From Flavobacterium hercynium (GTDB lineage: Bacteria > Bacteroidota > Bacteroidia > Flavobacteriales > Flavobacteriaceae): 64,000 nt of DNA. Below the pieces are notes generated by a model. The model had not been told where the DNA came from, did not search any database, and saw only the letters and a list, made by a program, of their open reading frames with translations. The stretch covers positions 1 to 64,000 of the forward strand of contig NZ_MUGW01000012.1 of assembly GCF_002217285.1 (NCBI RefSeq). Reading direction: 5' to 3'. Both the position numbers and the translations under genes were made by a program. Below, piece after piece: positions 26,956 to 35,336 of the stretch. Each line of letters begins with the position of its first letter. The stretch's first letter is position 1.

Positions 26956-27994
26956 TCTTGATTATTTTAAAGCTTACCGAGAAGGTAATACCGTCATTTT
27001 TAATTATAATTTCTTCTCCTGACCAAAGATTGTAGCGTTCCGCAAGATTACTAAGTCCGCTTTGCGTTGAGGTTTCACCTGCATTTCTGTAATTAATGAT
27101 ATTGGAGACAACAATATTTTCTCCATTTTGCTGTATAATTAGTTTTAATGGGCTTTCCTTCGTGAATATATTGTGTTTTATTGCATTTTCAAGCAGCGGC
27201 TGTAATGAAAATACAGGAAGAAGACCTTCCAGAATCTCATCATCCACAATAACAACTTCCCAGTCGATAGCAGAGCCAAATCGTATCTTCTGCATTTCCA
27301 GATAATTTTTACAGAATCGAAGTTCATCGCGTAAAGTTGCAGTCTGGCTATTATTGTGTGATACAGCCGATCGTAGAAAGTCGGCGAGTTGTATGAGATA
27401 AATTTCGCTGAGTGCAGGATCTTTCTTGATTAGTGCTTTGAGCGTATTTAAAGAGTTGAATAGAAAATGAGGATGAATCTGCTGTTTAAGAAGCAGATTT
27501 TCTGCCTGCGAAGTCCTTAACTGCAGTAATGAAACTTCAATTTCTGTCTGTCTTCTGTTGTACCTGTAAACGACAAAATCATGAAGAAACAGAATAAAAG
27601 TTGTCAGTAAGCACGCCATAGCCGTAAAACCTGCCAGCAACTCATAATCATCTAGCCTCGGATCAATATGTGCAAGTTTCGCAAAAATAGGCCATAAGGT
27701 CAAGTAAATTGAAATACCCGTAGCATAACTCAGGATATACCTGTATAATCTAAACTTAAAGAGATCATCAGAATATTTTTTTGCACATTGTTTCAGTATA
27801 AGCATCAGCAAGTTGCTTGTGATAAACATGTAGGTGCTGGTTTTCATGGCAATTACAAAAATTTCTTTGCTGTGTTCCTCAATTAAAAAAAGCATAAGAA
27901 TCATACACGGAAAAGCAAGAACAACCAGCGATATGTTAAGATTGCGAATTTCTTTTAGACTTTCTGCATTAACTATTTTTCGGATGTTTGTCAT
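26936..27994 (-). CDS. LytS-type sensor histidine kinase (His_kinase domain)
   Basis: A 352-residue membrane sensor kinase. The N-terminal half carries four or so hydrophobic helices (about 18-155). The His_kinase domain has the phosphoacceptor motif QIHPHFLFNSLNTLKAL, and the ATPase part has LQPLLENAIKHN and GLSNLAERYNLW. It lacks a large extracellular domain, so the signal may be within or at the membrane. It is coupled to the LytTR regulator through a 20-bp overlap. Confidence 0.9.
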   Translation of the reverse strand: MTNIRKIVNAESLKEIRNLNISLVVLAFPCMILMLFLIEEHSKEIFVIAMKTSTYMFITSNLLMLILKQCAKKYSDDLFKFRLYRYILSYATGISIYLTLWPIFAKLAHIDPRLDDYELLAGFTAMACLLTTFILFLHDFVVYRYNRRQTEIEVSLLQLRTSQAENLLLKQQIHPHFLFNSLNTLKALIKKDPALSEIYLIQLADFLRSAVSHNNSQTATLRDELRFCKNYLEMQKIRFGSAIDWEVVIVDDEILEGLLPVFSLQPLLENAIKHNIFTKESPLKLIIQQNGENIVVSNIINYRNAGETSTQSGLSNLAERYNLWSGEEIIIKNDGITFSVSFKIIKNEDRNH

Positions 27995-28107
27995 TTTTGG
28001 GGATGTAATTACTCAGCATGAAGTTACAAAATTAAAGGTTTGTGTTTCAAAAGCAGAAATAGTATAATTTATTTCTTAAACCTTTAGGTAATAAAAGCTT
28101 AAAAAAT

Positions 28108-28136
28108 CTGGAGCATCCTATTGAAAGGAGCTCCAG
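28108..28136 (-). terminator. Terminator after the outer-membrane protein gene
   Basis: CTGGAGC (28108-28114) and GCTCCAG (28130-28136) pair perfectly, and an inner TCCT/AGGA helix extends the stem after a single bulged base. On the minus strand the hairpin is followed by a T run (A-run at 28101-28106 on the plus strand), so it ends the gene at 28163-28768. Confidence 0.8.
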
Positions 28137-28162
28137 AAAAGAATTCATCAAAGTGATAATTA

Positions 28163-28768
28163 CTAAAAAATATAGAATACACCAGCTTGTGCACTACTGT
28201 TTTTAAAGTCTGTATTTGTACCTGGATATGTATTTTTTGTAACATTTGTTAGAGACATATAATATCTGGCGCTGACACCAAAACCATTTTTAAACTGCCA
28301 GCCTATACCGCCAGTAACACCTCCATCAATTTTTTCGGCAAAATCATTGCCTGCAGGTATTCCCAAAGCTTTCACATCCTCATCGATCAATATTCCAACC
28401 TGCGGTCCGGCCTCAATAAATAGTCCCATTGGCATTTTATACTTTAAAAGTATTGGAACACTAAGATAAGAAAGCTTAATATCGCTGTCATTGGTAAAAT
28501 TCCCTTTTAGTTTAGCGCCCTGCTGAGAGTAAAGAAACTCTTCTTCGATAGAAAAATGGTCGTTTATTTCATAACCAACAATAGCTCCGGCATGAAACCC
28601 TACAAGTCCTTCAGTATCAAAGTTTGCATTGGTAAAGTTGCTGAAATTAGCTCCTGCTTTTACACCAAAATGCAGTCGTTCGACAATTTGTCCAAAGAAA
28701 CTTTGGCTGAATGCATTCGAAGAGATTAAAATAACACACACTATAAACAGATTTTTCATTGTTTTCAT
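28163..28768 (-). CDS. Outer-membrane beta-barrel protein (porin family)
   Basis: A 201-residue protein with a signal peptide (about 1-22, SNAFSQ) and alternating amphipathic strands (FHAGAIVGYEINDHFSIEEEFLYS in pieces, YLSVPILLKYKMPMGLFIEAGPQVG), ending in Phe (YIF), as outer-membrane barrels do. It fits the small OmpW/OmpX-like PF13568 barrel family. It probably reports or changes envelope state. It lies just upstream of the LytS/LytTR pair on the same strand, and a direct repeat at 28855-28882 may be a LytTR site. Confidence 0.85.
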   Translation of the reverse strand: MKTMKNLFIVCVILISSNAFSQSFFGQIVERLHFGVKAGANFSNFTNANFDTEGLVGFHAGAIVGYEINDHFSIEEEFLYSQQGAKLKGNFTNDSDIKLSYLSVPILLKYKMPMGLFIEAGPQVGILIDEDVKALGIPAGNDFAEKIDGGVTGGIGWQFKNGFGVSARYYMSLTNVTKNTYPGTNTDFKNSSAQAGVFYIF

Positions 28769-28854
28769 TTTTTGTACTATATAATTTGTTACTATTAATT
28801 TATTGAGTTCAAAAGTATAGGCTCAATAGTACATTGTCTATAAAAAAAATGGCA

Positions 28855-28882
28855 AAGCGGACAAATTTGAGGGTGAAGCGGA
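28855..28882. promoter_or_regulatory. Direct repeat, candidate LytTR binding site
   Basis: AAGCGGA occurs at 28855-28861 and 28876-28882, 21 bp start to start, i.e. two helical turns, the spacing usual for LytTR dimers. It is 87 bp upstream of the outer-membrane barrel gene. The assignment rests on spacing and gene context only. The remainder of 28769-29245 shows no gene. Confidence 0.4.
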
Positions 28883-29213
28883 TTCCAATCAAAATTGTTT
28901 AAATCTTTTTCCTATAAATGGCTATTTAATAAATCTTAGAAACTTCCTATTGGATTTAATTTTCAGGACAATCTTTTATAGTTCTTTTTGTGTTTATATA
29001 TTTTTTTTAAGTTTCCTTTTTGCTTAAAAGAGTCATCCTATGTCATTAATCCTTAATATTTTACCGACAAAATAGTAGTAGACAGTAAAATGGATTAAAA
29101 TATTTTTAGCTATAAATATTTAAAAATCAATGCTTTAAAACGAAGCAATGGAATTAGTTTTAAATTTTCGTGAAAAATATTTTAAACTATACTAATTCGG
29201 TAGAATTAATATG

Positions 29214-29221
29214 TATATTTG
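29214..29221 (+). promoter_or_regulatory. Flavobacterial -7 element for the riboswitch transcript
   Basis: TATATTTG matches the Bacteroidota TAnnTTTG consensus. It is 25 bp before the P1 stem of the SAM riboswitch, so transcription should start at about 29226-29230. A clear -33 TTG was not found at the normal distance. Confidence 0.6.
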
Positions 29222-29245
29222 CAAAGTAGAAAAAATTCTACGAGA

Positions 29246-29342
29246 CTTATCCAGAAAGACTGAGGGAAGAGGCCCTGTGAAGTCTTAGCAACCTGTTTCT
29301 CAATAAGGTGCTAAATCCTTCCTGCTTTGCGGGACAGATAAG
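29246..29342 (+). promoter_or_regulatory. SAM-I (S-box) riboswitch
   Basis: Conserved SAM-I elements occur in order. P1 is formed by CTTATC (29246-29251) and GATAAG (29337-29342). P2 with its kink-turn begins GACTGAGGGA, continues GGCCCTGTGAAGTC, and then shows AGCAACC. The P3/J3-4 core has AAGGTGCTAAATCC, and P4 is CCTGC-TTTG-CGGG-like. SAM binding would normally reduce expression downstream. No classical T-run terminator follows, so control may act on translation or through a short hairpin at 29345-29364 (AGATTT/AAATCT). The next large gene is the SusC-type receptor. Confidence 0.93.
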
Positions 29343-29400
29343 ATAGATTTCATTTAGAAAATCTGAATAAGCTCAATCAAACATTAAATTCTATTCTAAG

Positions 29401-29496
29401 ATGAAAACTGAGCTATTATTACATGCCGATTACAAAAAAAATAAAATGTCTTTAAAGGAAAACAATCCTATAGTTTTCCGAATGCAAAATCATTAA
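29401..29496 (+). CDS. Putative 31-residue small ORF in the riboswitch leader
   Basis: An ATG-started frame of 31 codons lies between the riboswitch and the SusC gene, beginning MKTELLLHADYKKNKMSL and ending FRMQNH. Three Met codons occur at 1, 16 and 28. It has no signal peptide and no recognised family. It could be a leader peptide that couples translation to the riboswitch, or chance. A small hairpin (TATCAG 29522-29527, CTGATA 29533-29538) follows before the receptor start. Confidence 0.4.
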   Translation: MKTELLLHADYKKNKMSLKENNPIVFRMQNH

Positions 29497-29596
29497 TATT
29501 TTCTAAAACCATTCCTGTTTTTATCAGGTTCACTGATAGGTCGTTTTGCTACTGGCCCGGGAATTTCCATGTTCAATTTTTAAAAAACCAAACTCA

Positions 29597-32500
29597 ATGA
29601 AACAAAAATTATTAATTCTAATTTTTCTGTTCAGCATAATTGCCGGAAAAGTAAATGCGCAAGAACGAACGATCAGTGGTACTGTTAGAGGATCCGATAA
29701 CGGAGAACCTTTGCCGGGAGTTACAATTCTGGCTGTAGAAAGTAATAAATCGACTGTCAGCGATGCAAACGGAAAGTTTTCTTTGGCCGTAACCCAACAA
29801 GACAAAGTAGTTACTATCAATTATATTGGTTACGAAACGCTTGAAAAAAGAGTCAATTCTTCTTTTAATGATATTCTGTTAAATCCTTCTAATACAGCTT
29901 TGAAAGAGGTTTTGGTTGTAGGTTACGGAACACAGAGTAAAAAAGAGTTTACCGGTTCTGCAGCCAGAGTAACCTCAAAAACAATTAAAGATATTCCTGT
30001 TCAGAGTTTTCAACAGGCACTTATTGGTAAAGCTTCAGGAGTAAATGTTTCAACACCAAGTGGAGTTTTAAACGATACTCCGGTCATTCGAATTCGTGGT
30101 GTCAATTCCATATCACTTAGTACATCGCCTTTAATTGTAATTGATGGAATTCCGGTTAATTCCGGGGAAGTGTCTACAACGAATTCAGTTGCCAATAATC
30201 CACTTGCAGATATTAACCCGTCTGATATTGAGTCGATTGATATTCTAAAAGATGCAGCTTCTACTTCAATTTACGGTTCACGTGCTGCCGGTGGAGTTAT
30301 TTTAGTTACCACCAAAAAAGGAAAAACAGGTAAAGCAAAAGTAACTTACGACAGTTGGTTCGGAATTACCAGAGCAACAAGACTTCCTAAACTTTTAAAT
30401 AACACTCAATTTGAAGATATTAAAAACGAAGCCGTTTTAAACAGTAAAAATTTAAGTGGCAACGGAAATAACACAGCGGTAGCTTCGGCACTTTTTTTCC
30501 CTTCTTACAATGCAGATGGTTCACGCGTTAATACAAATTGGCAGGATCAGGTCTACCGTGATGCCATTTCTCAAAACCATAATGTGAGTATCTCCGGTGG
30601 AACAGACAAAACAAAATATTTTTTCTCTACCAATTATTCCAAACAAGAAGGAATTACAAAAGACAATGAGTTCGAAAGAAAAGGAGCCCGATTTAATATA
30701 GATCATGAAGTAAACAGCTGGTTGAAATTAGGCGGAAATCTTTCGTATAACAATACATTTAATCAGGCACAAAATACAGGCTCGCTAAGCAGCAGCGGAT
30801 TATTATTAATTGGCGCAGCACGTTTGGCTTTGGCGCTTCCTCCAAACGTTTCTCCTTATAATGAAGATGGTACTTATAATTTAAGTCCAACAGGAACAGC
30901 AAATCCGGGAAATAATTTGTTTACCAATACATTATGGCATCCGGGAGCGCTGTTTGAAAATAGTAAATACACTAGTTCAAACGATCATTTTGTTGGAAAT
31001 GTACACGCTACAATTACGTTTTTCGAAGGATTTAAATTTGATAGTAATTACGGATTTGACAGATTAGGAGCAGATAATATAACCTATTTGAGTCCAAATC
31101 TTGGATCTTCTGCATTTGCTACAAGCGGTTCATCTACGAATATTGCAGCTTTAAGAGATAATTACAATTTTACCAACAGTTTATCTTTCGACAGACGATT
31201 TGGTCAAAATCATCACGTTGCCGCATTGGCAGGCTACGATGTTCAGAGATTCGAAAACTCTTCCTGGGGAGCCAATCAAACGAACGTTTCAGACCCATTT
31301 TTTGAAAATTATCAGGGAACCTGGGGAACCATCAGAGCATCTGGAAACGGTTTGTCAGAACGACTTTTTCTTTCTTCTTTCTTCAGATTATCTTATGATT
31401 ATGCAGGGAAATATTTCATAACAGGAAACTTTAGAAAAGACGGAAACTCCGCTTTGGGAGTTAATAACAAATACGGAAACTTTGGCGGTATCTCTGCAGG
31501 ATGGTCTGTAAGCGAAGAATCTTTCTTTAAGAACAGCGGTATTACAGATTATTTCAGTTCACTTAAACTAAAAGGAAGCTGGGGAAGAGTAGGTAACGGA
31601 AACCTTTCGTCAGCTTATGCCTCGCAAAACCTTTATGGAGCATCCATTTACGGAACAGCATCAACGTGGGCTATTTCTCAGGCAGGAAATGAAAATTTAG
31701 GATGGGAAACAAGCGACCAGACCAATATTGGAATTGAAGCAGGCTTCTTTAAAGACAGATTAGAATTTACAGCGGATTATTTCAATAATAATGTAAACGG
31801 ATTAATTTTGAGTACACCACAATCACCTTCAAAAGGAATTCCCGGAGATGCTATTCTTTCTAACGTTGGGTCTATGTACAATCGTGGTATCGAGTTAGGT
31901 CTGAATGCTTCGATTGTAAATAATGAAAATTTTCAATGGAAAGCTTCCTTCAATTATACACATGTAAAAAATAAAGTTACGGCTCTTGCCGAAGGAAATA
32001 CAGATATTATAGGATATACTCAGGTCACTACAGAAGCCAATAATATTACGAGAGTAGGTTATTCTGCCGGAAGTCTTTATGGAGCCGTAACAGCAGGAGT
32101 AAATCCGGAGAACGGACAGAGAATATTTCTAAACAAAAATGGAGAAAAAGTACAATACAGCGCAGCAGCTCCTTCTGGACAAAGCAACTGGACGTACTTA
32201 GACGGGACAACGGCGCAAGCGATTACAGTTTCTGATTATCAGGTTTTGGGTAATGCGCTGCCGGTTTGGTACGGAGGTTTAACCAATAACTTCCAATACA
32301 AAGCCTTTGACTTTACAGTAGGGTTTACGTATTCCGGAGGAAACAAAGTAATGAACAATACAAGAGGAACTCTTCTGGATCAGCGCTTTTACAACAATTC
32401 AACAGAAGTCTTAAACCGCTGGACAACACCAGGTCAGGTTACAGATATTCCAAGAGTGGTTTATAATGATGTTATCTCAAACGGATCAAGCGGATATGCT

Positions 32501-32767
32501 ATTTCTGATAATGCAGAAAAAGCAGATTTCTTAAGATTACAGCAGTTGGCGATTGGTTTTTCGCTTCCAAAAAATATTTTAGAAAAAGCACAAGTAGCAT
32601 CTGTTAGACTTTATCTGCAGGCAACCAATCTTTTCCTGATTACTTCCTACTCGGGTTCTGACCCTGAAACTTCTTCAAACGGAGATTCAACAACCTCTAT
32701 GGGAGTAGAAAAGAATTCTGTAGGACAAGGGAGAACTTTCACATTTGGTCTTAACGTCGGTTTCTAA
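29597..32767 (+). CDS. SusC/RagA-type TonB-dependent outer-membrane receptor
   Basis: A 1056-residue receptor; the start at 29597 (MKQKLLILIFLF) gives a normal signal peptide ending near NAQ, whereas the longer frame from 29546 adds 17 unsupported residues. A carboxypeptidase-like regulatory domain (about 22-105), the SusC signature LKEVLVVGYGTQ, the plug (DIPVQSFQQALIGKASGV) and a 22-strand barrel ending in an aromatic (FGLNVGF) follow. It imports ligands captured by the SusD partner using TonB energy. The SAM riboswitch upstream and two peptidases downstream point to peptides or sulphur amino acids rather than glycans. Confidence 0.93.
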   Translation: MKQKLLILIFLFSIIAGKVNAQERTISGTVRGSDNGEPLPGVTILAVESNKSTVSDANGKFSLAVTQQDKVVTINYIGYETLEKRVNSSFNDILLNPSNTALKEVLVVGYGTQSKKEFTGSAARVTSKTIKDIPVQSFQQALIGKASGVNVSTPSGVLNDTPVIRIRGVNSISLSTSPLIVIDGIPVNSGEVSTTNSVANNPLADINPSDIESIDILKDAASTSIYGSRAAGGVILVTTKKGKTGKAKVTYDSWFGITRATRLPKLLNNTQFEDIKNEAVLNSKNLSGNGNNTAVASALFFPSYNADGSRVNTNWQDQVYRDAISQNHNVSISGGTDKTKYFFSTNYSKQEGITKDNEFERKGARFNIDHEVNSWLKLGGNLSYNNTFNQAQNTGSLSSSGLLLIGAARLALALPPNVSPYNEDGTYNLSPTGTANPGNNLFTNTLWHPGALFENSKYTSSNDHFVGNVHATITFFEGFKFDSNYGFDRLGADNITYLSPNLGSSAFATSGSSTNIAALRDNYNFTNSLSFDRRFGQNHHVAALAGYDVQRFENSSWGANQTNVSDPFFENYQGTWGTIRASGNGLSERLFLSSFFRLSYDYAGKYFITGNFRKDGNSALGVNNKYGNFGGISAGWSVSEESFFKNSGITDYFSSLKLKGSWGRVGNGNLSSAYASQNLYGASIYGTASTWAISQAGNENLGWETSDQTNIGIEAGFFKDRLEFTADYFNNNVNGLILSTPQSPSKGIPGDAILSNVGSMYNRGIELGLNASIVNNENFQWKASFNYTHVKNKVTALAEGNTDIIGYTQVTTEANNITRVGYSAGSLYGAVTAGVNPENGQRIFLNKNGEKVQYSAAAPSGQSNWTYLDGTTAQAITVSDYQVLGNALPVWYGGLTNNFQYKAFDFTVGFTYSGGNKVMNNTRGTLLDQRFYNNSTEVLNRWTTPGQVTDIPRVVYNDVISNGSSGYAISDNAEKADFLRLQQLAIGFSLPKNILEKAQVASVRLYLQATNLFLITSYSGSDPETSSNGDSTTSMGVEKNSVGQGRTFTFGLNVGF

Positions 32768-32785
32768 TAAATAATAAAAATTACA

Positions 32786-34243
32786 ATGAAAACATATATA
32801 AAATCATATCGAAAATCAATTGCAGCAGTAGCACTTCTTTCGGGACTATTATTTACTTCTTGTGAAAATAATGAAGATTTAGCCATAACACCGGAAACCA
32901 CCGTTTCTGATCAGGATATTTTTAAAACTCCCGCCAGAATTGAAGGTTTGGTAAACGGAATTTACAAAGCGTTTAAAGGTGCGAGTCTTTACGGTGGACG
33001 TTTCCTTTTGTATCAGGATCAGCGAGGCGAAGATTTCATCAACATTACGGCAAATAACTTTACAGGTTACGAAAGTTGGAACAATTCATACAGCTCTGGT
33101 TCAAATGACATTAATAATCTTTGGTCAGCAGCCTATTCAGCAATCAATAGAGCGAATATTTTAATTGAAGGACTAGCTGTAAATCAAGGTGTAATTACAG
33201 AACAAAAAGCCAACGAATATATCGGTGAAGCCAAATTAATAAGAGCGTTATCATATTACAGTTTGGTAGTTAGTTTTGGACAGCCTTACAATAAAGATGC
33301 AGGAGCATCTCAAGGAGTTCCTTTACGTTTAAAAGCAGAAACAGGTACAGCCAATAATGATTTGGCAAGAAGTACTGTTGCAGAAATTTATACGCAGATA
33401 TTAAAAGATCTGGATGATGCAGAGGCAGCTCTACCACAGAGTTATACCAGCGCAGATTTGAATACAACAAGAGCACACGTAAGCACAGCAATTGCTTTAA
33501 AAACAAGAGTATATCTTTCGCAGAATAATTGGGCAAAAGTAATTGAGGAAGCGGCAAAATTAGCACCGCAGACACAAGCGCCGTTTTCTACCACCGCCAG
33601 CGAAGTAAAACATGCCTTACAGCCGGATATTACCGTTTTGTTTTCGTCCAATTATGCAACTGTTGAATCTATTTTTAGTATTCCGATGAGTAGTTTGGAT
33701 TCGTATACAGGACAATCTGCGATAGCGTACATCTACAATACCAATTTAGAATATTATTTAAATCCGACCGGTATTTTGGGTGATGCACAGTGGGGAGCTA
33801 CTGATAAAAGACGTGATTTAACAAGAACCGTTTCCGGAAAACAATATTTTAAAAAATACGCAAAACCGTCACCATTCTTAGATTATATTCCTGTTGTTCG
33901 CTATTCAGAAGTTTTATTGAATTATGCCGAAGCAGCCGCTAAAACCGGAGACCTTACATTAGCAGCTAATCTTTTAAGAGCGGTTCACCTTCGTTCTGAT
34001 CCTTCGTATGTATTTTCTGCAACAGTAACTTCTGATCCAGTACAGCTGATCGACGCTATTTGGAAAGAACGCCGAATTGAGTTGTTAGGAGAAGGTTTTC
34101 GCGGATTAGATTTACTAAGAAACCTACAGGATCTTCCTGCGAAAGGAGACAGTAAACTGCAAACACCAGCCGTTGTGCCTTCAGCAGCTAATTATATTTT
34201 TCCGGCTCCAAATACCGAATTAGCAACGAATAAATTGTATTAA
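32786..34243 (+). CDS. SusD/RagB family surface lipoprotein
   Basis: A 485-residue lipoprotein (FTSC, C26) of the SusD/RagB family, 18 bp after susC. The TPR-like helical N half (IEGLVNGIYKAFKG, LWSAAYSAINRANILIEGL, AKLIRALSYYSLVVSFG) and the C-terminal ERRIELLGEGFRGLDLLR signature are typical. It forms the lid of the SusC barrel and captures substrate at the cell surface. The ligand is not known, but the downstream peptidases suggest peptides, as for RagB. Confidence 0.93.
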   Translation: MKTYIKSYRKSIAAVALLSGLLFTSCENNEDLAITPETTVSDQDIFKTPARIEGLVNGIYKAFKGASLYGGRFLLYQDQRGEDFINITANNFTGYESWNNSYSSGSNDINNLWSAAYSAINRANILIEGLAVNQGVITEQKANEYIGEAKLIRALSYYSLVVSFGQPYNKDAGASQGVPLRLKAETGTANNDLARSTVAEIYTQILKDLDDAEAALPQSYTSADLNTTRAHVSTAIALKTRVYLSQNNWAKVIEEAAKLAPQTQAPFSTTASEVKHALQPDITVLFSSNYATVESIFSIPMSSLDSYTGQSAIAYIYNTNLEYYLNPTGILGDAQWGATDKRRDLTRTVSGKQYFKKYAKPSPFLDYIPVVRYSEVLLNYAEAAAKTGDLTLAANLLRAVHLRSDPSYVFSATVTSDPVQLIDAIWKERRIELLGEGFRGLDLLRNLQDLPAKGDSKLQTPAVVPSAANYIFPAPNTELATNKLY

Positions 34244-34291
34244 AAATAACTTAGAAACTTAGTCAGGGTTTCACTTAAAAAAACAAATAAA

Positions 34292-35278
34292 ATGAAAAAG
34301 ATACTATTAGGTTTTGCTTTATTTCTTGGCATAACACAAAGTCAGGCACAAGAGCATAATTTGCAATTAAAAGGAACTGTAGCAGATACTGTTGCTCAAT
34401 ATGTGTATTTGCAAAAATTCCACAATAAAATGTTTACTACAATTGATTCTGTAAAAGTTAAAGACGGAAGTTTCAGTTTTAAAACAAAAGTAAAAACGTC
34501 TGAATTATATGGTCTAAGCGTAAATACAGCCAATATTCCGCTGTATGTTTTCCTTGAAAAAACACCAATTACGGTAAAATTAAGTCCGGTAAAAAATTAC
34601 AGCACTTCGGTTGTGGAAGGTTCAGCTTCTCAGGATTTATTTGATGTTTACAGAAAAACAAAAAACGTAGAAATCAGCAAGTTCATCACAGAACATCCGG
34701 CTTCTATCGTATCCGCTTATGTTTTGTACAGAAACTGGTCGTACAGATTAACTCCGGATCAAATCACACAAAATATTGCTTTGTTAGATAAAAGCCAGCA
34801 AAATAGCACTTACGTGAAAGAACTAAAGGAACTGGTTAAGGTTTTAAACGGATTGCAAATTGGAAAAAAAGCCCCCGATTTTACAGCCAACAATCCGGAC
34901 GGAAAACCAGTTCGTTTTTCAGAAAACCTCAAAGGCGAATATACTTTGGTTGATTTCTGGGCTTCATGGTGTGCGCCGTGCCGAAAAGAGAATCCAAATA
35001 TTGTGGCAGCTTACAAACAATATCACGACAAAGGATTCAACATTATAGGCATCTCTTTAGATAAAAAGAAAGAAAACTGGATAAAAGGAATTAAAGATGA
35101 TAATTTAGATTGGCTTCAGGTTTCAGAATTGATTTACTGGAACAGTGCCATTGCCAAATTGTATGGTGTAAGAGCAATTCCAGCCAATTATCTGGTAGAT
35201 TCAAAAGGAATTATTGTAGCGAGAAATCTTCGCGGAGAAGAACTTCAAACAACACTGAAATCACTTTTAGACAAATAA
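34292..35278 (+). CDS. TlpA-like thioredoxin-fold protein with DUF4369 domain
   Basis: A 328-residue exported protein: signal peptide about 1-19 (QSQAQE), a DUF4369 beta domain (about 22-115), a helical linker, and a TlpA/AhpC-type thioredoxin fold (about 190-328). The active site is WCAPC (C227, C230), and the cis-Pro region is RAIPANYLVDSKG. It would be a periplasmic thiol-disulphide oxidoreductase. Inside a SAM-riboswitch locus it could reduce disulphide-bearing or oxidised Cys peptides before uptake; that is inference. It lies 48 bp after susD. Confidence 0.88.
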   Translation: MKKILLGFALFLGITQSQAQEHNLQLKGTVADTVAQYVYLQKFHNKMFTTIDSVKVKDGSFSFKTKVKTSELYGLSVNTANIPLYVFLEKTPITVKLSPVKNYSTSVVEGSASQDLFDVYRKTKNVEISKFITEHPASIVSAYVLYRNWSYRLTPDQITQNIALLDKSQQNSTYVKELKELVKVLNGLQIGKKAPDFTANNPDGKPVRFSENLKGEYTLVDFWASWCAPCRKENPNIVAAYKQYHDKGFNIIGISLDKKKENWIKGIKDDNLDWLQVSELIYWNSAIAKLYGVRAIPANYLVDSKGIIVARNLRGEELQTTLKSLLDK

Positions 35279-35286
35279 TGTATACG

Positions 35287-35316
35287 AACCTGTACGATGG
35301 TAAAATCGTACAGGTT
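35287..35316 (+). terminator. Strong hairpin between tlpA-like and M14 genes (attenuator)
   Basis: A perfect 12-bp stem, AACCTGTACGAT (35287-35298) and ATCGTACAGGTT (35305-35316), with a 6-nt loop, 8 bp after the stop. The following TAAATTTTAA is only weakly T-rich, so partial termination or mRNA stabilisation within the operon is more likely than a full stop. Confidence 0.6.
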
Positions 35317-35336
35317 TAAATTTTAATGATAAAAAA

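Noticed and set aside
29546..29596. Upstream start for the SusC receptor
   Set aside because: The 17 extra residues would hide the signal peptide that begins at 29597.
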